Shown: positions 1-11,689, numbered from the stretch's first letter. The stretch is DNA of 64,000 nt from Chimonanthus salicifolius (GCA_013350335.1 CM023538.1:51635269-51699268), one strand, 5' to 3'. Numbers and translations: made by a program. The notes: generated by a model from the sequence alone, not told the origin.

Positions 1-278
1 AAGTTGACTCATTAAAATAATCATAGCGATCTATAGGTACTTTATCATCTGGGAGAAGTGGGATTCCGCGTTCTTAAAAAAATGAACATAAAAAAAGATC
101 GTACGGAAGACTACATCTTCTGGTCTTCCGGCAGGCGCGCATGTGACTGATGATGATATGGGAGAGGTAGATTTTTTTCCCCATTCATGATGCCCCAAAT
201 AAGAAACACTTCGAACCATGTCACACTAGAATGCCCTTTTCTAGGAAAAAGGCAATTGACAATTATTTGGTGGATGAT

Positions 279-820
279 TCATGCTTCTAATGTAAGCATG
301 GTCAGGGGGGGGGGGGGGGGGGTCTTCTTCTCTGTGATATCCGTCCTCCCACACATCTCGTTGAGGGCTACCAAAACATCAAACCCCTCAACATTTGTGA
401 TCCATGTACGACAATCATACCTTCTAATGCCGTCTTTTGGGAAATTATAAAGGATATCCAACCTTTCCCGTGTAATCGCAAGTTCTTGGCCTCGGACGGT
501 TGTCTCAACCGTCTCATCATCCATTCTTTATATATTCACATAAATTCTTTTACTAAACTAGGGTACATGTCACATTTTAATGACAAAAATGAAGTCCAAC
601 CCATTTCTTCAGAATACGATTCGATTTTCAAACCAAATTGTGTAAAAAATGAGAGGTCGACGATTTTACAAAAAATATACGATCGTGTGCAAAAATCGTC
701 TCGGTAGAGGGTTGCCGCTTCGGAAGATATGAAATGTGTCGGGTCGAATGACGTGTCCTTCTTTTGTTTCTTCCCTCCCTTCGTTGTGCTTGTTTTCCTT
801 TTGGAACTTGAAGATGCCAT
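279..820 (-). pseudogene. Broken retroelement ORF, plant-transposon-protein-like
   Basis: Two minus-strand reading frames abut (536-820, then 279-524) and read as one protein after a frameshift near 525-535. The first starts with a Ser/Lys-rich tail and runs to EEMGWTSFLSLKCDMYPSLV. The second continues with ITRERLDILYNFPKDGIRRY. The pattern of a W-x-x-F core, YP-x-LV-x-EF and a 'threshold' strand resembles the putative plant transposon domain found in Athila/Tat-type extra ORFs; this is recognised by eye only. A run of 18 G at 305-322 lies inside the second part. Positions 1-278 show no convincing continuation. The domain name is an inference; the frame break is direct. Confidence 0.5.
305..322. 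repeat. Poly-G run (18 G)
   Basis: An uninterrupted run of 18 G, by far the longest G homopolymer in the window. It lies inside the broken ORF at 279-524, where it reads as a proline run on the minus strand. It could be a slippage product or a sequencing artefact. Confidence 0.9.
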
Positions 821-885
821 TTATACGGTGTATTTTGGGAAAGAGGGAGAGGGAAAAATTAAAATGGAAAGGGTGTAGGGTGATT

Positions 886-1765
886 GGTTCGAATGAGTAC
901 GGGTGATTGGTTCGAATGAATGGGGGTGATTGGTTCGAATGAATGGAGAGGTTTGAATGAATGGGGAGAGGTTCGAATGAATGGGGATTTCCGAGAGAGA
1001 GGGAGAGGGAAATCGGGGAGGGAAAACTTGCGAATGAGGGAGCCGGAGCCGGAGCCTGAGAGGGAGAGGGAGAGGAAGAGGAAGATCGAGGGAATCGATC
1101 GATTTAGGGTTTCGAAAGGGGAGGAGGGAGGCTAGGGCTTGATTCGATCGAAGGAATCGATCGAATCAATCGCGGCGTTTATATATAAGTCGCCATTCGT
1201 TCGAAGGAATGGCTTGATTCATTCGAACGAATGGGACCCGAGAGCAGCACTGTCATTTCCCAGTCCTCTCTGATACATTCGTTTGAATGAATCAAGCCAT
1301 TCCTTCGAATGAATTCACTTCTATTTGCCATTCGTTCGAAGGACTGTATTTTCCAGTCCCTCTTATTCATTCGTTCGAATGAATCCATTCATTCATTCGA
1401 ACGAATGAACATTTCCGAACAATTCATTCGAATGAATGGAATTTACACTGGGGAGTTCGTTCGAATGAATTTTTCATTCGAATGAATGGACTGATTCATT
1501 TGAACGAATTCATTCTTTCGAAGGACTGTATTTTCCCGTCCCCTCTCATTCATTCGTTCGAATGAATTTTTCATTCGAATGAATGGATTGTGCACATGGC
1601 CACTCGTTCGAATCAGTGAAGATCTCGGCAGTATTCATGTATTCATTCGAACGAATCCTAAATGCACTGTAAATTCATTCGAATGAATGAAAGCAGAGGG
1701 GGTATGCGTCTATTCGTTCGAATGAATGGAAAAATGAACTGAGCATTCGTTCGAACGAATGAGAA
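886..1765. repeat. TTCGAA palindromic repeat array
   Basis: About 0.9 kb is packed with variants of a short palindromic unit, CATTCGTTCGAATGAATG, and its mirror forms, separated by unrelated 10-40-bp spacers. The first part (886-1010) is more regular, repeating GATTGGTTCGAATGAATGGG. The spacers vary, so this is not a simple satellite. Weak inverted similarity between about 818 and 1842 (CCATTTATAC on both ends) could mark the ends of a small mobile element. No protein-coding signal was seen. Confidence 0.75.
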
Positions 1766-1900
1766 CGCGAGGGCAAAATGGTAATTTGCCATCCACACCC
1801 TAAAATGGGTGTGTAGAGGCAAAAATTCCGAGTGTATAAATGGAGACCCTATTTGTGAGACTCTGTCCCAATTTTGATTATTTTAGTTTTTAGTCTTTAA

Positions 1901-2130
1901 AGTGAGATAAGAAAGGAGAACCTCAATTAAATCTTACCTCACCTCACTTCACCATTAGACTATCATTCTAATCATTATACCTGGTGTGTAAAGTAATAAA
2001 TCCTAGGGATACGTCCACACGCCAATTCAATAATTCGAGATAACAACAGTTGGATAATGGTAATTGACAGTGACCCATCAGTAGCCACCACTTGCCTTTT
2101 TCATGTTTTCTTATGTCAAATCACTGTTTT
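1901..2130 (+). repeat. Dispersed duplicated segment, copy 1
   Basis: This stretch (GAGATAAGAAAGGAGA through AAATCACTGTTTTT) matches 13770-14030 in the same orientation with substitutions and small indels. Shared landmarks include ACTATCATTCTAAT and GATAACAACAG. It is either an old segmental duplication or an unclassified repeat family. No coding content. Confidence 0.65.
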
Positions 2131-3137
2131 TTAGCTTTTTGATATGAAAATTGACTGGTGAAATATTCTCTTTTAAACAAAGGAAAAGAGAAAAAAAAAT
2201 AAATACATATTTAAAAAAAAAATTATTTTACTTGTGAAAACCTAACGTAAAACCGCCGACATCGGTAATATTTTTAGGGTATATCAAATGAGACCATGGG
2301 TCTCACATCTCTTCGCTTTTTAAGGTGGGAGCGGTTTAAATCTCATATATCGGTTTTCTAATGGCCGAAGTATCGCACGGAGGAAAAAAAAAAGCGAGAA
2401 AAAGAAAAAAGAGAATAAAAGTTTGAAGGAGATCTGCCAATTTTTTTTATTTAAAAAAGAAAATATCCGTTGTGGATTCTGGCTGATATCGCAGCCGATA
2501 TTTGTTATATCGGTCGATATTTATATTTTTTAAAAATAGTCCCTTTATTTTTTTAAAAAAATAGAAAGCCACCGAGATTTTCAAAAATAAAATGAAGAGA
2601 GAAGGAATTTGTCCGAGATCTCGTTACACAAACCCGTGTCTCATTACACAAAATGGGCAATATCTTAAAACCTATGTCTCGTTACATAAAATGTCAGTGG
2701 GAGAATCCCTACTCATGATAAAAATGAAGGGGAAACTGATCAAAGTTTCAAACCAAAACTCAAATGTGATTTTATCGAGTCACAAACTTCTTTGACTCGT
2801 CTGGTTTTAATAATTATTGTGTTTAATTCTTTATATATTTAAATCAATTTTATATTAAAAATGATGATTAAATAATTACTTATAGAGACTATCGAACTAA
2901 GATTTAAAAATATTGAGATATAAGTGGGATAAAATTAAACTAAAAAATCAATATAAGTTAAAGACTTAACGTACTACGTATTCTTAAAGTTCACAAATAT
3001 AAATATCAAGTGACTATAAATTGAATTTTAAATCTAAATTCAATCTATTTTTAACTCAACATATATATACTTTTAATATTAACAAATTATTTTTTATAAT
3101 TTTAAATAGTTCAATTTTAGCTTAACATATTTCTAAA

Positions 3138-3184
<47 letters not shown>

Positions 3185-3952
3185 CAACTTCAAAATGAAG
3201 TCAATATATGTAGATTTAAAGAAAAATATCTTAAATATTCTAAATTCATCACTAATCAACTATCCAAACATGGATTCAAAAGTCGACAGGGCAGAGATAT
3301 CAACCGAACTTATTCTCTCTTCGTTTTTTTTTTTTCAAATATGAGCTAGTTTTATTTTTTAAAATTTTATCTAAATTTAAAAAAATAAAAATATATATAT
3401 TTTAAAAAAAAATACATAATATCGACCACTATCATGTCTTAGTATCGGCCCTAATTTTAACTTCTTTTTATTTTTAATCTTTAAAATATTGATTCAAAAC
3501 TTGTGCAAACTTTTTTAAATAAATGGGTTTAAAACACATATATTTTGCGTGTGGGACTGGACTAGGCTAAATTCCTAAGCCCCTTTATACAAATGGTTAG
3601 GATTGGACTTTTTTAAGAAACATGTAAAAACCCAGGTTTATTTTGCCCGTTTAGTCAATTGATGGTTATCATATATGCTTACACTTGGATCATTTTCTAT
3701 TTTTAAGTTAAAATTAATTAAAAGAATGATCATTTAGATTAAAAGTAATGAGATATATGTGGGTAAAATTTTGAGTTAAAAAATCAATTTTAAGTTAATG
3801 TACCAGGTGCTTTTAATAATCACAATAAAAACGTCTTATAACTTTATAACTAAAATCAAGTGATTAAAATATTACTTTTAGATTCAAATTTAATCTACTT
3901 TTAGCACATCGCGTCTATTCTTAATATGAATAATTTATTTTTTAATAATTCT
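2131..3952. other. AT-rich noncoding stretch with repeat debris
   Basis: No gene seen. It holds a fragment of MITE X near 2592-2715 (CTCGTTACACAAA and CTCATTACACAAAATG, then GTGGGAGAATCCCTAC). It also holds several ATATCGGC-type motifs (2265-2525) like those in the small element at 52695, an (AT)n run at 3140-3181, and sequence at 3525-3760 that matches the two sides of solo LTR E. Confidence 0.6.
3140..3181. repeat. (AT)n microsatellite
   Basis: About 21 uninterrupted AT dinucleotides in otherwise AT-rich DNA. Confidence 0.95.
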
Positions 3953-3966
3953 TAATAGGCCACCTT

Positions 3967-4374
3967 TTTTTTTTTTTTTTTGAGCAGTAACAATAAAATT
4001 TCATTAAAAGAGAAAAGGATTACAAAGAGAGAAAACAAACAAAGAGGCCTAAAAGCATTAGACCAAGAAAGAAAAAAGGAAAAAAACAAGAAAAGAGCAA
4101 AAAGCTAAAAAAATAAATCAAATAAAGAAAATGCCTTCCAAAATATTGTCAACACCCAATTTGGCAAAAAAATCTGCCACACCATTAGCCGATCGTCCGA
4201 CTTTGGAAAATGAAACTTTCAAGCCTATAACCATAGCCCTAACCTCCCTAACCACCTTGGCCAATCTCCATGGTGGATGCCTTATCCCCATTGCCCATTT
4301 GAGTGCATTTGTTGAATCCCCTTCAATGATTAAATTTCCTTGCCCATGGTTCTTCCAAATGACTAAAGCTCTCC
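3967..4374 (-). mobile_element. 5'-truncated LINE with RNase H tail
   Basis: A plant LINE inserted on the minus strand. Its poly(A) tail appears as poly-T at 3967-3980, next to a terminal sequence reading AATTTTATTGTTACTGCTC on the minus strand. Upstream, the minus strand translates as the end of a LINE reverse-transcriptase ORF, with RNase H-like IIEGDSTNALKWAM and SANGVADFFAKLGV. A perfect 14-bp target duplication, TAATAGGCCACCTT, flanks it at 3953-3966 and 4375-4388. Only about 400 bp inserted, so 5' truncation during target-primed reverse transcription is the natural explanation. The plus-strand ORF at 4131-4427 is an antisense shadow. Confidence 0.9.
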
Positions 4375-4388
4375 TAATAGGCCACCTT

Positions 4389-5156
4389 CAACTTAATATA
4401 TTTTTAATAAACGAATTCAAACTTTAAATTACAAAGTCCTACATGCTTATGATAGACTAAACTCCTGTATATATATACTATATAAAGAACCCAAGTCAAA
4501 TTCGGCTGTAACCCCCCTAATTCAACATCAAAATGAAGTTTACATATGGCGATTTAATGAAAATTATCTTAAATATTATAAATTAACTCTAATTAAACTG
4601 ACTCATGACTAACTAACTTTTCAAATATCCATCCAATAGAACTCTAATGGCTTGATGTCCTGGCGTGAGACCTGATTGAAAAAGGCTAGTGGAGTGCTAT
4701 AATTAGCGACGTAATTTAATAATTTCATACAGCTGGATCAGGGCAATGTCTTCTTCAATCAAATCATTGCCCAAATGTCTTCTAACTTTTCTATTTGATA
4801 TTATTATCATAAAAGATAAATCAGATTAATCAAATAATTAAAATTTATTACTAAAAAGATAAAGGATCTTACAAAATATATAATTAATGAAACTTTAAAA
4901 AAGTTTAACAACTTTTAATACTTATAAGGAAAAATACATAATAAAGCATAAAGAATAACAATATAAATGAGAGAAATTCATAATTAAACTAGTAGAATTT
5001 AACTGTTATCTCTTAATTTTAAGTTTAATGTATAGTATAGGGTGAATGTTAAGATTTCTTCTTCACATAATTTAACACATAATCTACATCATTTTAATGC
5101 TATTTGAATGATTTAATTATTTGATTCATGTCATGACTAGAGTCAAATATGAGCAA
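4389..5156. other. AT-rich noncoding stretch
   Basis: No gene seen. Part of it (about 4795-4905, AAAAGATAAATCAGATTAAT onward) recurs at about 14160-14260 and more weakly at about 23500-23570, so it belongs to a dispersed repeat. Confidence 0.55.
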
Positions 5157-6895
5157 TTTATAAATGGATAGCGATCCTCCCACAAAAGTTTTGTTTAACT
5201 CGACACGAGTTTTACTGTATTGTCCATTTTACCCTTCGAATAGGCTTGTCAGATCACTGACCATTCCACTGCGATATAAATTGGCTCATTGAAATTTATT
5301 TAAGTGAGACTGTTTTTGTAACGACCCGTTTCGAGTTTTCCCGATGTTTGGAGAGTTTTCGGACGTCCGAGTTGTTTTTGGGACCATAGTAGCAGTGAGG
5401 AGAGTGTGGGCTCCGTGGTGGGCCCCAGTTATCTGATTTCGAGTTTGAAAACTCGAAGGGCATTTTAGTAATTTCATAATTTTTATGTTTAGTCATGAAA
5501 AAAGTTGTTGAAAATCACACATTTTTTCCGCTAGACTTTCAACATTGGAGAAAATTTTTGGGTTTTCGATTTTCGTAGCCTTTTATCTCTTAAAAAAAAA
5601 AACCCTAGCACCCCTTTTTTCTTGAGGCCTTTCCCGCAGCACTGTAGCATTCCAACTACAGTGCTGCAACCCCTTTTTCTTCGTCTCTCTTCCCTCCCCC
5701 CTTCGCTACAGTAAAACCCTAGCCAAACCCGCTGCCGTCGCCGCCTTGCTTCTCTCACTCTCTCGGCTTCCCTTCTCCTTCTCCTTCTTCTTCTTCTTCT
5801 TCTTCCCTCTCTCTCACGCACGCCGGCGCTGCTCTCCTCCCTGCTTCGGCGATGCTCTCTCTGGCTGCTGGCCGTCGCCTCTGCTTCTGGGAGTTCCGGC
5901 TTAGCCTAGGTATTTCCGATTCCATCACGTCTTCTCTTTTTCTTTCCAATTCTTCTTCTCCCTCTCGATCTCTTCCTTCCCCATTCTGGTTTTCCCGTTT
6001 TCCCCTTTTTCCTTTCCTTTTCCCCGATTTTCCTCCTTTTTCTCCTTCGGCTGAGTCACTCGGAGCCGTCGAGTTGACTCAGCAGGGTTTTTTTTTTGGA
6101 CCCCGTTAATTAGGCCCAGTTCGCCAGATCCGGCCCGGTTCGTCGGAGTCGGCCCAGATTGGTTCGGCCCAGTTTACCAGACTTGGCTCGGCCTTGCCAG
6201 TCAGGCCCAGACCTGGTCCGGCCCACCTCCGGCTCTGCCCTTTTTGACCCAGTTTCGGGTCCACTTCAGTCCGGTTTGGACCCGACTCGCTTTCGGTCCC
6301 GTTTGTAGTCCAGACTTAGTTTGACCCGTTTTGCCCAGTTACTTATCCTTGTGTTATTGTTTCAGTAGTTTGAGCCTCTTCAACCCCTGTACTCGTTTTC
6401 TCGCATTGGATTTCAAGGACACACACAGGTGAGGGGACTTATCACTGTTTTAGCATGCACTTGCATATATTAAACTGTTATCTCTGGACATGGAGAGACC
6501 GGGGGTGACCCTCTATTTATTTAGCCACTCGGTAAGGGAAAACTGTTGTAATAAATACGTGGCAGAGGGTCCCCTCGGGGGTACTCCAGTCAACTATATG
6601 CTTTGTAGAGAACTTCAATTGGACAATTGGAATTGAATATAATACTTGGAAAATTGCTGGTGATACGTTGAATGTTTATTCGTTAGACGCTATTGGAATC
6701 GTGTGGAATATAGACACGCGTGACTAAATAATCCATTATAAGTTCTTGACTCGTACGATGAATTATATTGCTGATCCTGAGTTAGTTGCATTGGAATATA
6801 GTCTTACCGTTGTATATGATCATGGCATCATGTGTATGTCTTGGAGAGGTTGTTTACATGAGTATATGTCTATGATGATAATGATGGTTTGGGTT

Positions 6896-7040
6896 TTGGG
6901 AGGACTTTCCCGTTGCGCTCCGGCGGTCTACACCCCCATAGAGGTGCCTGCCCCTTGAGATTGGCTTCCCCGTTATGCTCCGGCGGTTGAAACCCCCGTA
7001 GGGGATGCAGGTTTCCCTGTTGCATTCCGGCAGTTGAGGC
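6896..7040 (+). repeat. Three imperfect tandem repeats inside LTR A
   Basis: Three copies of a roughly 50-60-bp unit built around CCCGTTGCGCTCCGGCGGT followed by ACCCCCATAG. Internal tandem repeats of this kind are common in plant LTRs and can be promoter-associated; no function can be read here. Confidence 0.7.
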
Positions 7041-7223
7041 AGTTATGTATCATACGGTCTCCCGTTTATTTTGGTAGGGAGATCGAGGTTGTTGGAGGAC
7101 AGTTGTTAGCTATGGAGATTATGTCTCTGATTGGTCGGTGGAACCATTGGTTAATTGTGTAGTTGAGTACTCTCGTACGTAGACATTCATTTTGTTATGA
7201 TGTCCATTTTTTTTCTATATACA

Positions 7224-7253
7224 TGATATATATATATGTGTGTGTGTGTGTGT
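7224..7253. repeat. (TA)n(TG)n microsatellite
   Basis: A short compound dinucleotide run inside LTR A. Confidence 0.85.
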
Positions 7254-8320
7254 CATTGATGTATGATATGGTTATTCCCTTACTGGACTAGTTAGCTCAT
7301 CTCTTGCTCTCCAGGAGTTTGTTGGAGGACCCGATTTGGGCCACCGAGATGATGTCGCGGACTAGTCGGTGGATTATTGGTTGGTGGTGCAATTGGATCT
7401 CATACATATGAGCACCCCTTTTATTACGATATTTTTGCATTCATGCATATGATATGTACTTATATTGCTGACATGTGATATGCATTATCTCTTCATTGGG
7501 CTGGTTAGCTCACCCCTTACCTTTCAGGTACTCGATTGCAAAGGGACCGGACAGGGCCCTTGAGCAGGCGCTCATAGAGGAGCAGTGGTTAGACATTTCA
7601 TAATTACTTTGTTCTTAGTTGAGAAACCTTACTTTATATGACCCCCTTTTTGTATTTTGTTTGATTTCGGATGATGTATAATTGTGTTCGAATAGTCTAT
7701 GAATGTTTTATGTTATGTTGGTATGTTGAAACTTGTTGCTAGTTTTCTTGAGCGGGAGGTAGTTGCCCCGTTTCAAAAAAAATATATATTTGTTACCTAT
7801 TCATTTGTGTTGTTTTGAGATATTTCGGAGATAACGTGCTCGTAGCGGGACGGGACGTTACAGTTTTTTCATACAGAACATCAAACCGGCTCATTGAAAT
7901 TTATCTAAGTGAGACTGTTTTTTCATAAAGAACATCAAATCGGATCATTGACCAGCTCACTGACCGGATCACTGAATTTTTTTAAAATGCTTTCGTATGA
8001 CAGTGGAAGGATAAAATGATCAATACTCTAAATCCCGTATCTCATTATACAAAATGCCCATGGGAGGATTGATACCCTTTATAAATATTGTCCATGAGTT
8101 TTATTCTGGGAACTCTTTGTTCACTTTCTTTTAAGTTTTCTTCAATTCATGAGTGTTTATTTTTTGAGCTATTATTCTATCTTTTTTATATTTAGATTTG
8201 TAAATGTTTAAATTCTAAATTTATATTGTGATTCTAAAGTTTTCATTATTTAAATCTAGTACTTAATTTTTTGTAAGAATGAAAGTGGAGGCTTCATGTA
8301 GAATGAGTGAGCCATAGATG

Positions 8321-8690
8321 TCTATTTAGGTCGTCTAAATTAATAAAAGTTGATTAATTAAAATTTTAATTAAGTAAACTATTTAGTTTAGTAGTTTCCT
8401 TAAATTTAATATGTTGTTGATTTGCCTCGGATTTAATAAATTATTTATTTTATATTTTTATTATATTTCTTTGAGATAAAATTATAAAGTTAAAAGAGAG
8501 ATTATTTGAAAATGTAATTGATAGAGATGTTATGAACCGTCCATGCAGAGGCAAGCTTTTATTTGTGGGGTCAAATTGATTCCAAATGTCCCCAACTTTC
8601 TTTCAGCTTTTTTCCATGGTGGGCTGTAAATGGATCCCATTTGAATGGGAATGGAGAGAAAATTTTGGAATCATATATGTGAATCTAGGA
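8321..8690 (+). repeat. Dispersed duplicated segment, empty-site copy
   Basis: This sequence matches 19715-20011 and continues into 23416-23480, the two sides of MITE X3. Shared landmarks: TCTAAATTAATAAA, AAATTGATTCCAAATGTC, CTTTCTTTCAG and ATGGAGAGAAAATTTTGG. Here the sequence is uninterrupted, so it acts as the pre-insertion reference for X3. Confidence 0.7.
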
Positions 8691-9654
8691 TTATATTAAA
8701 TTCTTAGATTTAAGGTTTATATTAGTTTTGTGTTAGTTAATTTTAGATTTAGAGTCTAAATATATATAAATACTAACATTAATTTATTAATATTTATTAA
8801 TTTCTTACTATGCTACTTATTAAATTTGAATTTAATAGATACTATAATAAATGAGATAATCCAAATGAAAGTTGCCACATCTCGCTTGATACCCATTAAT
8901 TCATAGTGGGCCTATACTGTAGGGTCGAGACGAATTGACAAATTAGTCGATATTTAGCATTCCATATCAGGCACAATGTCAAAAAACTAAGTTTTAAATT
9001 ACTTTTTATTTAGTTGGGACTTACAACAATCAACAAATATTTTTATATAAAGAATACTCTATATAAATCATATGATACCCTATAAAGTCTATTAGAAAAT
9101 CGATCTTTGATTCTCAATTTCTACTTATATTTTTTTTTCTTAACTTTATTTTATTTGAATTTTAATCCAAAAAAATCAATTTCTGATTCATTTTCAACAA
9201 TTCAAATAGTTGAAGCTTGAGTTTTGCTACTCGAAACTTTGCGTGATACATATATTATTATAAAATATAAATAGATTGTTTACCCATGGATTTAGATTGT
9301 ACACCAAGTGTTTGTTTAATTGAATAGATGTTCAGATAAACACCTAAAGTTCACTCTTATTATAGCAAATATCAGCCTTGACAGAAAATTAGAAAAAAAA
9401 AACATCCTATATTTCAAAAAAATAAGGAGAGAGGCCAATTTCTCGATCGTTATCATTCAGAAACGATATTTAAACCTTTGCTTTATGTTTCTTAATTTTA
9501 GATTCTTAGGTTATGTTTGTTAATTTTAAATTTAGTTCCAAAATTTGTGTGAATTTTTCTAAATAAATGGATTTAAACACATATATGTGCATGTTGGGTT
9601 GTTCGTGAGCCCGTTTATACAAATTCTTAGTATTCGGCTTTTGTAAGAAGCGTG
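8691..9654. other. AT-rich noncoding stretch
   Basis: No gene seen. About 9295-9350 resembles 19580-19640 (AACACCTAAAGTTCAC type). About 9560-9654 resembles 3520-3620 and forms the left side of the duplicated segment split by solo LTR E. Confidence 0.5.
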
Positions 9655-11071
9655 TGATGTACATAAGAAATTGACATATTTTACCTCTTGATTTGAATTA
9701 GTTAACTCTTGTTTTGTGTATATTTGATAATTTAGTGGGATTTTGAGAGTTTTGCACGAAACACAGGAAATCAAAAGAAAATGAAAATTTTGTGCATAAA
9801 ATATTATTTGTTAAAATTTCCATAAAAATAAAGCCCATGTGTGAAGTTGTGCAGTATAATAGTTTCTCTTGAAGCCAAGCCTATTAAAATTGAAAATATG
9901 GAGACATCTTAATGCATTGTATCTCCTCTAAAGCATTCACCATCAAGATTACACACTTCGCACATTTTCAAAGAGAGGAAGAAATAGGTGTCCGTAGATT
10001 GTTTTAATGAAACTTTTTTTTTTCCTAATAATCTCACCTTCTTTTATTTATTAAAATATGAATTTAAAAATTACAAATCAATGAAATTTTAGAATAAAGA
10101 CATAAACAAAATACAATAGAAATCAAAATCTACCAACCTTAGAATCCAATGTGGATTGAAAATCCCACCGTTTTTCTCCTTCTCTTATTCCTCTCCTCTC
10201 CACAGCCTTTTCTTTAATGCCCAATTTCAATTTTCTCAATGGGATAGAGAGTATTTATAGATGAAAGGAGGTGAAATAAATGGCTTAGATTTAAAGATTT
10301 AAATAAAGCTAGTGACACTTGGAGGCTGATATGGTTTATGTTAAACATTGAATGACTTAAAGAAGACAAGGAGGTGAAAAAAAAATAGTAAAATTTGTAT
10401 AAGGAAAGTGAGTGTAAAATCCCATTTTTTACACATGTATCACTTTGAAGCTCAGTTTTGACCTATTTAACATCCGAATCACGAAAAGTCATAAATTACA
10501 AAGTTGTAGCCCTTGAAGTTTTATTTCTAACCCAAGAAGAATCAAAGAAATCTGACATCGGAGTGAAAAATTATAGTCAAAATCCTGAAGCTGTGTCAAA
10601 CCTTCATTTTTTTTCTCCATTTCTTATTTTGTTTCTTTTTCCTCACTCTACTTGCCAAATTCGAAAATCCTCTTATAATAACTTGTAAATTTCAGATTTA
10701 CTCATATATATATCTTGAGAAGATGAAAATAAACTTCACACGTGGATTTCTTCATGGGCTTTTCTTAATGGGCTTAATAATTGGGCTTTTCAAAGTACGA
10801 AAAATCTAATGAATAATTTTATCACTTACATTCAATTCTAAAAATGACTAAATTAATTCAAATTCTCATAAATTGATTTAGATTAATTAGTTTACAAATA
10901 AAACCCCTAAAATTGTGATAAAATAATTATTAAAAATTTCAACTTTCCAAAAATATCAACTTATGTCCATAAAAACTTCTAAAATCCCATTAAACATATC
11001 TTAAAACACATAAAACAAGGGCTAACTACTTCAAATAAAAATGTAAAATAGTCATTTTCTTGTGTTCACCA
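9655..11071. mobile_element. Solo LTR E (TGATGT...TTCACCA)
   Basis: A 1417-bp insertion interrupts a segment that is uninterrupted near 3615-3640. Its ends, TGATGTACAT and GTGTTCACCA, resemble those of the Athila-type LTRs in this window (TGATG...GTTCATCA). Flanking pentamers are GCGTG (9650-9654) and ACGTA (11072-11076). They differ by two G/A changes, as expected of an aged duplication in a CpG context. No coding sequence; strand not determined. The small ORFs at 9559-9774 and 10458-10688 show no recognisable motif. Confidence 0.55.
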
Positions 11072-11689
11072 ACGTATAAAAACCCATTGAGTTTTTTGAC
11101 CTGTTTAGCGAATTGATTTGTTTATGCATCCACTTGGATCATTTTCTATTTTTTAATTAAAATTATTTAAGATAATGTCTATTTAGATTGAAAGTAGTGA
11201 GATATAAGTGGCCTATGTTTGAACTAAAAAATCAATTTTAATACATAAAAATGAAGTAGACAAATGTTGATTTAAAGAAAAAGATCTTAAATATTCTAAA
11301 GTCACCACTAATTAACGTTCCAAATGCCCATTCAATAAACGTGTTTAAAACCTGGCTCGGCTGGTGGTTGAACCGGCTCAATTACTAGCCGGTTTAAAAG
11401 AAACCCTTACTATACACAAAAACCTCAAGAAATTGGTAAGAGTTGTGCGTCTGACCGATTTTATTAAAAAACCCACGAACCACATCTAAGAAATCAGTTA
11501 CAAAATTTAAAAATATAAAATTTCGAAAAACTATAAAGTTTTTTGCATTAAAATTGAATTTAATATCATGGGCCAGCCCACCCATCGTAGCGACCAAATC
11601 CCAAGTCTCAGAATGGAATGTTTACTCTCACCTCCCCAGATTTCAAGGGATTACGGGAGTCATCATCACTTACGATTTTTCGACGTGGA

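Larger units (their letters stand above)
5317..7862 (+). mobile_element. Solo LTR A (TGTAACGACCCG family)
   Basis: A 2546-bp element with ends TGTAACGACCCG and GGGACGTTACA is flanked by a perfect 5-bp duplication GTTTT (5312-5316 and 7863-7867). Size, TG...CA ends, 5-bp duplication and lack of coding sequence fit a solo LTR left by recombination. It contains a pyrimidine-rich stretch (5690-6100), an AGGTGAGG donor-like motif near 6429, three imperfect repeats at 6896-7040 and the motif AGCTCACCCCTTAC near 7507, followed by CAGG. Chromovirus (Tekay/Del) affinity is a guess from the palindromic ends. ORFs inside are low-complexity shadows. Confidence 0.8.
5166..8077. mobile_element. MITE X1, Mutator-like, interrupted by LTR A
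   Basis: A terminal-inverted-repeat element begins GGATAGCGATCCTCCCA and ends TGGGAGGATTGATACCC. It is flanked by a perfect 9-bp duplication, TTTATAAAT (5157-5165 and 8078-8086). The inverted similarity extends about 75 bp inward, to the CCATTTTACCCTTC motif. Removing LTR element A and one copy of its target duplication leaves about 361 bp. Nine-bp duplications are typical of Mutator-type elements; no transposase is present, so it is non-autonomous. Relatives lie at 11690-13410 and 20012-23415, with a fragment near 2.6 kb. Confidence 0.75.

Noticed and set aside
886..1765. Heat-shock-element cluster
   Set aside because: TTC and GAA are adjacent here rather than spaced as nTTCnnGAAn, so the consensus is not met.
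4131..4427. 98-codon plus-strand ORF
   Set aside because: Antisense to the RNase H tail of the LINE at 3967-4374.
5531..6109. Arg/Glu-rich and Ser/Pro-rich ORFs
   Set aside because: Translations of CTTCTTCTT and CTCTCT pyrimidine runs inside LTR A; no domain.
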